Assembly: GCA_017456845.1 (NCBI GenBank) | Contig: JAFTIP010000006.1 | Coordinates: 1 to 34,178 of the forward strand | Source of the DNA: Ruminococcus sp. | Lineage (GTDB): Bacteria; Bacillota; Clostridia; Oscillospirales; Acutalibacteraceae | Direction: 5' to 3' | Length of the DNA: 34,178 bases | Shown: positions 7,196 to 14,684 of the stretch, in pieces | How the letters are laid out: each line of letters begins with the position of its first letter | Numbering within the stretch: the stretch's first letter is position 1 | Notes under the pieces: generated by a model | Told to the model about the DNA's origin: nothing | Database searches by the model: none | What the model saw: the letters and a program-made list of their open reading frames with translations, nothing else | Made by a program: the position numbers and the translations under genes

Positions 7196-9472
7196 TTACT
7201 TTAAGTATGACTGACCCGAGGGACCCTGAGGACCTGAGATGCCTTCAAATCCTGAAGCACAGCATACGTAAACTCTCATATTACCCTTACCTGTGGAAGG
7301 AACATTAAGAGTACCGTTAGAAACAGTCTGTCTGTCGCCTGTAACAGCGTCAATGTAAAGACCGTTGGGAATTCCCTTAAACGTTGCACCGCCTGTAATA
7401 GAAACGCAAGCAAGTGAATCGATACCATCGCCTGTGTAACGGCGGATAAAAGCAAGCTCGTTGCCGGAAACGTAAGCACCGTCATGAGTGTACTGACCCT
7501 TCTGCAAAGCTGTGCAGGAACGTCTGATAGCATTAAGCTTAGAAATATGCTTTGCAAGAGGAGAGTTAAGGGTATTTGCTACTGTACCTGAAGCTGTATA
7601 CTCGCTGAAATCAGTTGCATTAACTGTACCTTCAAGGTTTTCACCAAGATATGCACGGCCTGTCTTAGCAAGAGGTGCGTTGGGGCCAACATCAATGGGC
7701 AAGCCCTTTGCAAACTCAATTTCTGTACCATAGTATACGCAGGGAATACCGCGGAACGTAAAGATAAGGTTGAGGTTTTCAGCCCAAGCCTGTGTACCCT
7801 CGCTGTAACGAGTCTTTTCCATACCGTCGGGACCATAGTCGTGAGAGTCAACATACATTACGTTCCATGTAGAGTCGTTGATGTACTGGTCTTCTGCAAA
7901 GCCTGCACGGATAGCGTTGTTAGCGTTTTCGAAGTTCCAATGCATTGTAAAGTCGATAACACCTGTGCCGTTAGCCTTGGAGTAATCGGGAGTGTGGTAA
8001 CTGATACCGTTAAGGAATGCGTTGGAGCTTGTGGGAGCACCGTTGGGGTTATTATAAGCCTCGTAATGGTTAATGGACTTCTGGATATTAGCTGTGGGGC
8101 TTGAAGTATCCCAGTTACCAATCCAAGCCGGGTCTGTTTCTTTCCATGTAAAGAAAGCAGGTGAGCTAGAGGGGATATTATGGTTCCATGTTTCACGAAC
8201 ACGGGAACAAACCTCACCGAAGATGTAGAAGTTTTCTACCTTCTGGAATACAGGGAAGTAAGCGCTGTTAAGTACCCAACGGTTGATGTGCTTTTCTGTA
8301 TCAAGACGGAAAGCATCAACACCCATATCCACATATTCCATATATGTATCTGTAATGTACTTAGCTACTACAGGGTTTTCTGTGTTAATATCAACACAGT
8401 CACCTGCCATAGAGCCCTGCTGTTCAATGGGAGATTCGTAGCCCATACCTGTTTCACGGTGGTAATACTCTTTCTGGTTAAGAGAGCTTGTCTTATGGGC
8501 TTTTAAGCAGTCAAGTCTTGCCTGGAACTGCAGACCGGGGTCAAGGCTTGCATAGTTGGGATAATGCTTAGCAAGGTCAGAACCGGGAATAACCTTCATA
8601 CACTTTTCGGCATCAGCCAAGTCCTGAATAGTATTGTATTCCTTAGTAAAGAGGGGACCTAAGAAAGCTTCGCCGAAGTTACTGGTGTGGTTCCACACTA
8701 CGTCCTGAACAATCTTCATATCCTTTTCATGGGCTGCCTCAAGCAAATCCTCGTAAGTAAAATCGGAAGATTCGTATCTTGCATCAACTGTACCAAAGTC
8801 CATTGCATGGTAACCGTGGTAGTCGTAGCCTGAGGCATTTTCAACAACAGGAGTAATCCAAATAGCTGAGAAACCTAAAGCCTTGATGTAATCAAGCTTC
8901 TGAGCAAGGCCCTTGAAATCTCCGCGCCATGCGGGGTCAGTATCAGGGTTCTGAGCCTGACCATCGTCCCAACAATGAACGTTGTTGCCTTTATCGCCGT
9001 CATAGAAACGGGTTGTAATAACAAAGTAAATGGATTCTTCTCTGAAGTCGCCTCGTTCAACCTCGCCGGTTGTACCGCCTGCAGATTTCTTCCATTTGCC
9101 GTTTTTATAGAACCAATCGCCTGCATTTCTGGTAAGCTCAGGTGTGAGCTGACCGTCAAGGGTATTGGTGCCGTCTGTAAACATAAGGTTAATTTTAGTA
9201 GAGCTCTTGAACTCATACTTGTACCAGTTTGCACCTGATGCAGAGTCAGCAGACATCTTCACACCGGGGTACGCTGTCTCAAGGTTTTGAGGCAAAGCGT
9301 TCCAATAATAAATGTAAGGTGTACCGCCTTCGTGATAATAGTGGATTGTGATACCTGCATCTGCACCTGTCTCGGCTACTTCAGTATTAGCTGAAAAAGC
9401 AGAGAAAACACCAATGCCAAGCAGAGTTGCAAGGCACAAAATCAAAGCAAGTGCTGACTTAAAATACTTCAT
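7196..9472 (-). CDS. Secreted alpha-amylase 1 (CBM26-like module plus GH13)
   Basis: An extracellular starch hydrolase that cuts internal alpha-1,4 bonds. It has a signal peptide (about residues 1-28), a CBM26-like starch-binding module (about 41-129, with PYIYYWNALP, PGVKM and NLMFTDGTN) and a GH13 barrel (about 146-640). Region I is DVVWNH (257-262). The nucleophile is Asp391 in FRLDTEKH, the acid/base is Glu420 in FYIFGEVC, and the transition-state Asp545 is in VDSHDY. A C-terminal beta domain follows, with a tail rich in Gly/Pro ending YLK. There is no dockerin. I chose ATG 9472 (758 residues), preceded by AAGGAGGTAG; the longer open frame lacks a ribosome binding site. It is a paralogue of the next two upstream amylases but has its own promoter region. 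The exact GH13 subfamily is not assigned. Confidence 0.93.
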   Translation of the reverse strand: MKYFKSALALILCLATLLGIGVFSAFSANTEVAETGADAGITIHYYHEGGTPYIYYWNALPQNLETAYPGVKMSADSASGANWYKYEFKSSTKINLMFTDGTNTLDGQLTPELTRNAGDWFYKNGKWKKSAGGTTGEVERGDFREESIYFVITTRFYDGDKGNNVHCWDDGQAQNPDTDPAWRGDFKGLAQKLDYIKALGFSAIWITPVVENASGYDYHGYHAMDFGTVDARYESSDFTYEDLLEAAHEKDMKIVQDVVWNHTSNFGEAFLGPLFTKEYNTIQDLADAEKCMKVIPGSDLAKHYPNYASLDPGLQFQARLDCLKAHKTSSLNQKEYYHRETGMGYESPIEQQGSMAGDCVDINTENPVVAKYITDTYMEYVDMGVDAFRLDTEKHINRWVLNSAYFPVFQKVENFYIFGEVCSRVRETWNHNIPSSSPAFFTWKETDPAWIGNWDTSSPTANIQKSINHYEAYNNPNGAPTSSNAFLNGISYHTPDYSKANGTGVIDFTMHWNFENANNAIRAGFAEDQYINDSTWNVMYVDSHDYGPDGMEKTRYSEGTQAWAENLNLIFTFRGIPCVYYGTEIEFAKGLPIDVGPNAPLAKTGRAYLGENLEGTVNATDFSEYTASGTVANTLNSPLAKHISKLNAIRRSCTALQKGQYTHDGAYVSGNELAFIRRYTGDGIDSLACVSITGGATFKGIPNGLYIDAVTGDRQTVSNGTLNVPSTGKGNMRVYVCCASGFEGISGPQGPSGQSYLK

Positions 9473-9500
9473 CCAAACTACCTCCTTCGCAAATTTTCGC

Positions 9501-9530
9501 ATTATAATTTTACATTGTAAATTATACAAT
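9501..9530 (-). promoter_or_regulatory. Proximal promoter and palindrome upstream of amylase gene 1
   Basis: On the minus strand, TTGTAT (9524-9529), a 17-nt spacer and TATAAT (9501-9506). Between the boxes lies the palindrome TTTACAATGTAAA (perfect 6+1+6), extended by AT-rich arms. A repressor or activator bound there would directly control the promoter. The segment resembles the leader of the dockerin gene (17163-17202). Confidence 0.55.
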
Positions 9531-9560
9531 TTTCTCAGGTGTTTAATTTTCTTTTACCGA

Positions 9561-9589
9561 ATTATATCTCTTTTCTCCATAGTTACCAA
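9561..9589 (-). promoter_or_regulatory. Distal sigma-A promoter of amylase gene 1
   Basis: On the minus strand, TTGGTA (9584-9589), a 17-nt spacer and TATAAT (9561-9566). It gives a leader of about 80 nt that contains the proximal palindrome. Confidence 0.6.
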
Positions 9590-9612
9590 GGCTATCCCCT
9601 ACCTTTTGTTTA

Positions 9613-9863
9613 TCTTGCATTGTCATTTTTTATCCACCCTAAGCCACGGCGGGTGATTCCGCTTTCGGAGCGGTTTAACCATCCGCAAGACAGTTCCGCC
9701 TATAGATAGGTTAGATACAAAATAAACCTTTCATAAACGGCGGGTTTTATGTTGTTTTTGCTTACATATAAATAATTAATATCTGCTGCCTATCCCCACC
9801 GCAAACGAAGTTAACCTATAAATAAAACCTTTCCAATGGTGGAAACGCCCTGTCGTAGCTAAC
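9613..9863. repeat. Intergenic repeat, copy B, with near-inverted ends
   Basis: This fills most of the 440-bp gap between amylases 1 and 2, and no gene is seen in it. It shares TGCATNGTCATTTTTTATC and the block GCAAGACAGTT...AGATACAAAATAAACCT with copy C at 17271-17390. The left end (CTAAGCCACGGCGGG) and the reverse complement of the right end (GTTAGCTACGACAGGGCG) resemble each other and copy A. A small CCGCT-TTCGG-AGCGG hairpin lies near 9659. Inside, ATAAACCTTTCATAAACGG is echoed by a degenerate second copy near 9822. Confidence 0.6.
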
Positions 9864-9867
9864 AACA

Positions 9868-9899
9868 AAAACAGCTCAGGTTTTACCCTGAGCTGTTTT
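9868..9899 (-). terminator. Terminator of amylase gene 2
   Basis: A 13-bp stem, AAAACAGCTCAGG / CCTGAGCTGTTTT, with a 6-nt loop. TTTTTGTTGTT follows on the minus strand. It ends the dockerin-amylase 3-amylase 2 unit. Confidence 0.88.
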
Positions 9900-9912
9900 A
9901 ATTTAAGATTAA

Positions 9913-12162
9913 TTATTTAAGATATGTCTGGCCTGAAACGCCGATTGGACCGTCGATACCGTCAAAGCCAGAAGCACAGCAAACATAAATTCTTGCATTA
10001 CCCTGACCAGAGCAGTTAGCGGTAAGTGTGCCGTTGGTAACGTTCTGAACATCACCTGTAACAGCGTCGATATACTTTCCGTTAGGAATGCCCTTGAAAG
10101 TAGCACCGCCGGAAATAGTTACACAAGCAAGAGAATCAATGCCTTCACCTGTGTAGCGACGGATGTAAGCCATATTGCCTGAAACGTGACTTCCGTCGGT
10201 TGTGTACTGACCCTTCTGTAAAGCGGGAACAGCGTGTCTGATAGCATTAAGCTTGGAAAGGTGCTTTGCAAGAGGAGAACCGAGAGTCTGTGCTACAGTT
10301 CCGCTTGCTGTGTACTCACCAAAGTCAGTTGCATTAACTGTACCCTCAAGGTGCTCGCCGAAGTAAGCACGGCCTGTCTTTGCAAGAGGAGCGTTAGGAC
10401 CAACATCGATAACAACACCCTTCTGGAACTCAACCTCAGAGCCGTAGTACACGCAAGGAATACCACGGAAGGTAAACATAAGGCTCATATTCTCAGCCCA
10501 AGCAGATGTGCCGCCTGTATAACGGGTTGTCTGGCAGGAGTCGGGGCTGTAGTCGTGAGAATCAACGTAAACAACATTCCATGTAGAATCGTTATAGTAT
10601 TTATCCTCAGCAAGTGCTGCACCATAAGCCTGACCTGCACTCATAAATGCCCAATGCATGGGGAAGTCAATAACGCCTGTGCCGTTAGCCTTAGAGTAAT
10701 CGGGAGTGTGATATGTAATACCGTTAAGGTAAGTATTATTACTTGACCATGACTCTGCTGTTGTCTGATACTGCTGGAAATGCTTGATAGAATACTGATA
10801 GTTAGTATTCCAGTCATTGCTCCACTGTGCTGCGCTGTCTTCTTTCCAAGTATAGAAGAAGCAGGAGTCAGAAGCACCGCCTTCGTTGAACGCACCGTGT
10901 CTTCTTGCACATACCTCACCGAAGATGTAGAAATCCTCAACAGCAGTAAAGCTGGGGAAATACGCACTGTTAAGTGTCCAACGGTTGATATGCTTTTCTG
11001 TATCAAGACGGAAGCAGTCAACACCCATATTTACATAATCCATATATGTATCAACAAGATACTTGGCTACTGTGGGATGTTCTGTGTTTATATCTACACA
11101 GTCACCTGCCATCTGACCGGTCTGCTCAGTATGTGTACCATAGCTGAGTGCCTTTTCGTGATGGTAATAGTTGTTAGTATCATTTGCGTCTTCCTTCATA
11201 ACAGCGAGACGTGCCTGATACTGTGCATCAGGGAGCATTGAATTGTAATTGGGATATACCTGCGAAAGCTTGGAGCCTTCAATAATCTTCATACTATCAA
11301 TGCTTTCAAGGTCTTTGAGTGATTTGTACTCTTTCTTGAACATAGGAGCAAGGAAAGCTTCACCAAAGTTACTGGAATGGTTCCAAACAACGTCCTGAAC
11401 TATCTTCATATCCTTTTCATGAGCAGCGTCAATCAAATCCTGATATGTAAAGTCAGATGACTCATATCTTGCATCTACTGTAGAGAAGTCAAGAGCATGG
11501 TAGCCGTGGTAGTCGTAGCCTGAAGCATTTTCTACAACAGGAGTACTCCATATGGCAGAGAAGCCTAAAGCCTTGATGTAATCAAGCTTTTCTGCTAAGC
11601 CCTTGAAGTCGCCGCGCCATGCGGGGTCAGAGTCAGGGTTCTGAGCCTTGCCGTCATCCCAACAATGAACGTTGTTACCCTTGTCACCGTCGTAAAAACG
11701 TGTGGTGATTACGAAGTAAATGGATTCCTCACGCATATCGCCTCTTTCCCAAGTATTGTTGAGGTCAGGCAATGAAGACTTCCATTTATTTTTTAAGTAG
11801 TACCAGTTACCTGAATTTCTGGTAAGCTCGGTAGAAAGCTGACCCTCAAGAGTATTGGTACCGTCTGTGAACATAAGATTGATTTTTGTAGAATCCTTGA
11901 ACTCATACTTATACCAGTTAGCACCTGACTGAGGATCAGCTGTCATCTTAACACCGGGATAAGCTGTTTCAATATTCTTGGGAAGAGCATTCCAATAATA
12001 AATATAAGGAGTGCCTCCCTCATGATAGTAGTGGATTGTAATGCCTGTGCCTGCACTTGTTTCAGCTACTTCTGTCTGTGCAGAGAATACAGAAACAATG
12101 CCGATGCTTAATAGTGTTGCAAGGCAAAGAACCAGCGCAAGTAAAGACTTAAAATATTTCAT
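9913..12162 (-). CDS. Secreted alpha-amylase 2 (CBM26-like module plus GH13)
   Basis: A close paralogue of amylase 1 with the same layout: signal peptide (about 1-28), CBM26-like module (about 41-130), GH13 barrel (about 145-630), C-terminal beta domain and a conserved tail ending YLK. The catalytic residues are Asp387 (FRLDTEKH), Glu416 (FYIFGEVC) and Asp537 (VDSHDY). Region I reads DVVWNHSSN. At the second barrel strand it has SAIWSTPVV where the paralogues have an Ile or Val in place of Ser. I chose ATG 12162 (749 residues) with AGGAGGTAG 8 nt upstream, over an upstream in-frame ATG with no ribosome binding site. It follows amylase 3 by 95 bp with a hairpin between, and shows no promoter of its own, so it probably depends on readthrough. 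No dockerin. Confidence 0.93.
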   Translation of the reverse strand: MKYFKSLLALVLCLATLLSIGIVSVFSAQTEVAETSAGTGITIHYYHEGGTPYIYYWNALPKNIETAYPGVKMTADPQSGANWYKYEFKDSTKINLMFTDGTNTLEGQLSTELTRNSGNWYYLKNKWKSSLPDLNNTWERGDMREESIYFVITTRFYDGDKGNNVHCWDDGKAQNPDSDPAWRGDFKGLAEKLDYIKALGFSAIWSTPVVENASGYDYHGYHALDFSTVDARYESSDFTYQDLIDAAHEKDMKIVQDVVWNHSSNFGEAFLAPMFKKEYKSLKDLESIDSMKIIEGSKLSQVYPNYNSMLPDAQYQARLAVMKEDANDTNNYYHHEKALSYGTHTEQTGQMAGDCVDINTEHPTVAKYLVDTYMDYVNMGVDCFRLDTEKHINRWTLNSAYFPSFTAVEDFYIFGEVCARRHGAFNEGGASDSCFFYTWKEDSAAQWSNDWNTNYQYSIKHFQQYQTTAESWSSNNTYLNGITYHTPDYSKANGTGVIDFPMHWAFMSAGQAYGAALAEDKYYNDSTWNVVYVDSHDYSPDSCQTTRYTGGTSAWAENMSLMFTFRGIPCVYYGSEVEFQKGVVIDVGPNAPLAKTGRAYFGEHLEGTVNATDFGEYTASGTVAQTLGSPLAKHLSKLNAIRHAVPALQKGQYTTDGSHVSGNMAYIRRYTGEGIDSLACVTISGGATFKGIPNGKYIDAVTGDVQNVTNGTLTANCSGQGNARIYVCCASGFDGIDGPIGVSGQTYLK

Positions 12163-12200
12163 TTGCACTACCTCCTGTCTTAAAAATTTCATCTCAAAAG

Positions 12201-12231
12201 TTTCGGCTCAGGCTTACAGTCTGAGCCGAAA
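12201..12231 (-). terminator. Hairpin between amylases 3 and 2 (partial terminator or attenuator)
   Basis: A perfect 11-bp stem, TTTCGGCTCAG / CTGAGCCGAAA, with a 9-nt loop. On the minus strand only CTTTTGAG follows, so the T-run is weak. Since amylase 2 has no visible promoter, the hairpin probably lets part of the transcription through or protects the upstream mRNA. Confidence 0.65.
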
Positions 12232-12257
12232 CAAGAGGTTTTATGGTTAAATTTATA

Positions 12258-14672
12258 TTACTTAAGGTAAGTAAGGTTTGTTTCGCCGATTGCACCTGTG
12301 ATGCCGTCAAAGCCTGATGCACAGCAAACATAAACTCTTGCGTTACCCTTACCGCTGCAAGTAGCAGTAAGTGTACCGTTTGTAACTGTTTGCTTGTCGC
12401 CGGTGATTGCATCAATGTATGTGCCGTTGGGAATATTTTTGAATGTTGCACCGCCGGAAACTGTTACAAGAGCAAGAGAATCAATACCCTCTTTTTCATC
12501 TGTATAACGGCGGATATAAGCCATTGAACCTGAAGCATACTTGCTGTCAGATGTATACTGACCCTTCTGAAGTGCAGGGATTGCACGTCTTACAGCGTTA
12601 AGCTTTGTAAGGTGCTTTGCAAGGGGAGATTCAAGAGTAGCCTTAACCTCACCTGTTGCTGTGTACTCACTAAAGTCAGTAGCGTTAACTGTACCCTCAA
12701 GGTAGTCACCGAAATATGCACGGCCTGTTTCTGCAAGAGGAGCATTGGGACCTACATCGATCTTCTGACCTTTAGCGAACTCAACCTCAGAGCCGTAGTA
12801 TACGCAAGGAATACCACGGAAAGTAAACATAAGGCTTAAGTTTTCTGCCCAAGTCTGAGTACCGCCTTCGAATCTTGTAAATTCGCTGGGGCCTTCAGGA
12901 GCATAGTCGTGAGAGTCAACGTACATTACATTCCATGTAGCGTCGTTGTAGTACTTATCGTTACCAACTGCAAAGCCGTATGCATTCTTAGCATCGCCGA
13001 ACATTCTGTGCATCTGGAAATCTATAGCTTCCATACCCGAAGATTTGGATCTGTCAGGTGTATGATAGGTAATACCGTTTAAGAATGCGTTGTTAGAAGT
13101 GGGCTCGTCAGAAACCTTATCTTCTTCGCGATAGTGGTCAAATGTGAGGTTCATATTATTGTTGATAGCTTCGGGTGTAGTATCAAAGCTCCACTCTTTT
13201 GCCCATTTATCATTGGACTCTGCCCATGTATAGTAAGGAGTAGACTCTTCAGCATGGTCTCTGTACCATACCTGAGTATATCTTGTACAGATTTCGCCGA
13301 ACATCATAAAGTGATTATTACCTGCTAATTTAGCAGCATCATGGAACTGAGTGTTATACATCATATTCAGAGAAAGTCTGGGAATATGGCGTACAGTATC
13401 TACACGGAAGCCGTCAACACCCATTTCAAGGTACTGGCTGTAAGCCTCTACAATGTACTCAGCAACTGCAGGGTTTTCTGTGTTAAGGTCAACACAGTCG
13501 CCTGCAATCTGACAGAACTTTGTTGTCCAGTCGTCCCAGTTTGGGCTCTGCCAATAGCCGGAATGGTAATAGTTATGCTCGTTATATTTGCCTGATGAAA
13601 GCTTGATGATATCGTAGTCATCATCGCCGGGGTGCAGACCCGTTGTGTTACCTACACTGCCCGGATAAGACGCTGTGTCTTTCATCATATTAAGTCTCTG
13701 CTGATACTGGTCATAAGGCTTCTGAGACCAGTATTCGGTAGCAGAAGAAAGACCGTATGAGCTTAAAAGATAATCTGTAGGAATCATAGATTCTTCAAGG
13801 TTACTGAGGTCAGCATCATAATCTCTCTCAAAAAGAGGACAGAAGAAACTTTCACCAAAGTTACCTGTATGCTGCCATACAACGTCCTGAATAATCTTCA
13901 TACCCTTTTCGTGGGCATCGTTGATAAGATCCTGATATGTGTAATCATCAGACTCATATCTGGAATCAACCTTAGAAAAATCCATAGCATGATAGCCGTG
14001 GTAGTCATAACCTGAAGCATTTTCTACAACAGGAGTAACCCAGATTGCAGAAAAGCCCAGAGCCTTAAGGTAATCGAGCTTTTCGCCCAAGCCCTTGAAG
14101 TCGCCACGCCAAGCGGGGTCAGTTTCAGGGTTACCTGCCTGACCATCGTCCCAACAATGCACGTTGTTACCTGAGTCGCCATCGTAAAAACGTGTGGTCA
14201 TTACGAAGTAAATGGAATCCTCACGCATATCGCCGCCTTCACCGGGAACAGGGTCAATTTTAATATCGGGGTTTGATTTATACCACTTTCTGCCGTCGTG
14301 CCACCACTCACCCGAATTTCTTGTAAGCTCTTTTGAAAGCTGACCTTCAAGTGTGTTGGTTCCGTCCGTAAAAAGTAAGTTGATTTTTGTGCTGTCTTTA
14401 AATGTATACTTGTACCAATCGTCACCCTGGTCAGTAGCTTTGCTCATCTTCACACCGGGGTAAGCGGTCTCTAAGTTTTTGGGAAGTGCGTTCCAATAGT
14501 AGATGTAGGGAGTTTTTCCCTCGCACTTGTAGTATACTGTAATACCTGCGGTATCGGAGGCGGCTGCCACTTCGGCAACCTCCCCCTCAGCTGCGGAGAT
14601 ACCTACGATGCCTACACCTACTGCTATAACAAGAGCTAACAGCAATGCTGCTAATCTGGTGAGCTTTTTCAT
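12258..14672 (-). CDS. Secreted alpha-amylase 3 (CBM26-like module plus GH13), divergent paralogue
   Basis: The third GH13 paralogue, 804 residues. It has a signal peptide (about 1-28), a CBM26-like module (about 43-133) and a GH13 barrel (about 150-670), with a longer insertion than its paralogues between region I and the nucleophile (about residues 285-390). The catalytic residues are Asp425 (GFRVDTVRH), Glu460 (FMMFGEIC) and Asp589 (VDSHDY). Region I reads DVVWQHTGN, with Gln267 where amylases 1 and 2 and most GH13 enzymes have Asn. The C-terminal domain and tail (ASGFDGITGAIG...YLK) match the paralogues. ATG 14672 has AAGGAGGAAT upstream, only 12 bp after the dockerin-protein stop, so both are clearly one transcript. 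No dockerin. Confidence 0.93.
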   Translation of the reverse strand: MKKLTRLAALLLALVIAVGVGIVGISAAEGEVAEVAAASDTAGITVYYKCEGKTPYIYYWNALPKNLETAYPGVKMSKATDQGDDWYKYTFKDSTKINLLFTDGTNTLEGQLSKELTRNSGEWWHDGRKWYKSNPDIKIDPVPGEGGDMREDSIYFVMTTRFYDGDSGNNVHCWDDGQAGNPETDPAWRGDFKGLGEKLDYLKALGFSAIWVTPVVENASGYDYHGYHAMDFSKVDSRYESDDYTYQDLINDAHEKGMKIIQDVVWQHTGNFGESFFCPLFERDYDADLSNLEESMIPTDYLLSSYGLSSATEYWSQKPYDQYQQRLNMMKDTASYPGSVGNTTGLHPGDDDYDIIKLSSGKYNEHNYYHSGYWQSPNWDDWTTKFCQIAGDCVDLNTENPAVAEYIVEAYSQYLEMGVDGFRVDTVRHIPRLSLNMMYNTQFHDAAKLAGNNHFMMFGEICTRYTQVWYRDHAEESTPYYTWAESNDKWAKEWSFDTTPEAINNNMNLTFDHYREEDKVSDEPTSNNAFLNGITYHTPDRSKSSGMEAIDFQMHRMFGDAKNAYGFAVGNDKYYNDATWNVMYVDSHDYAPEGPSEFTRFEGGTQTWAENLSLMFTFRGIPCVYYGSEVEFAKGQKIDVGPNAPLAETGRAYFGDYLEGTVNATDFSEYTATGEVKATLESPLAKHLTKLNAVRRAIPALQKGQYTSDSKYASGSMAYIRRYTDEKEGIDSLALVTVSGGATFKNIPNGTYIDAITGDKQTVTNGTLTATCSGKGNARVYVCCASGFDGITGAIGETNLTYLK

Positions 14673-14684
14673 AGGTATTCCTCC

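Noticed and set aside
7196..7260. Collagen-like repeat at the amylase C terminus (GPxGPSG)
   Set aside because: Only two or three Gly-x-y units, and not kept in amylase 3; too short for a collagen helix.
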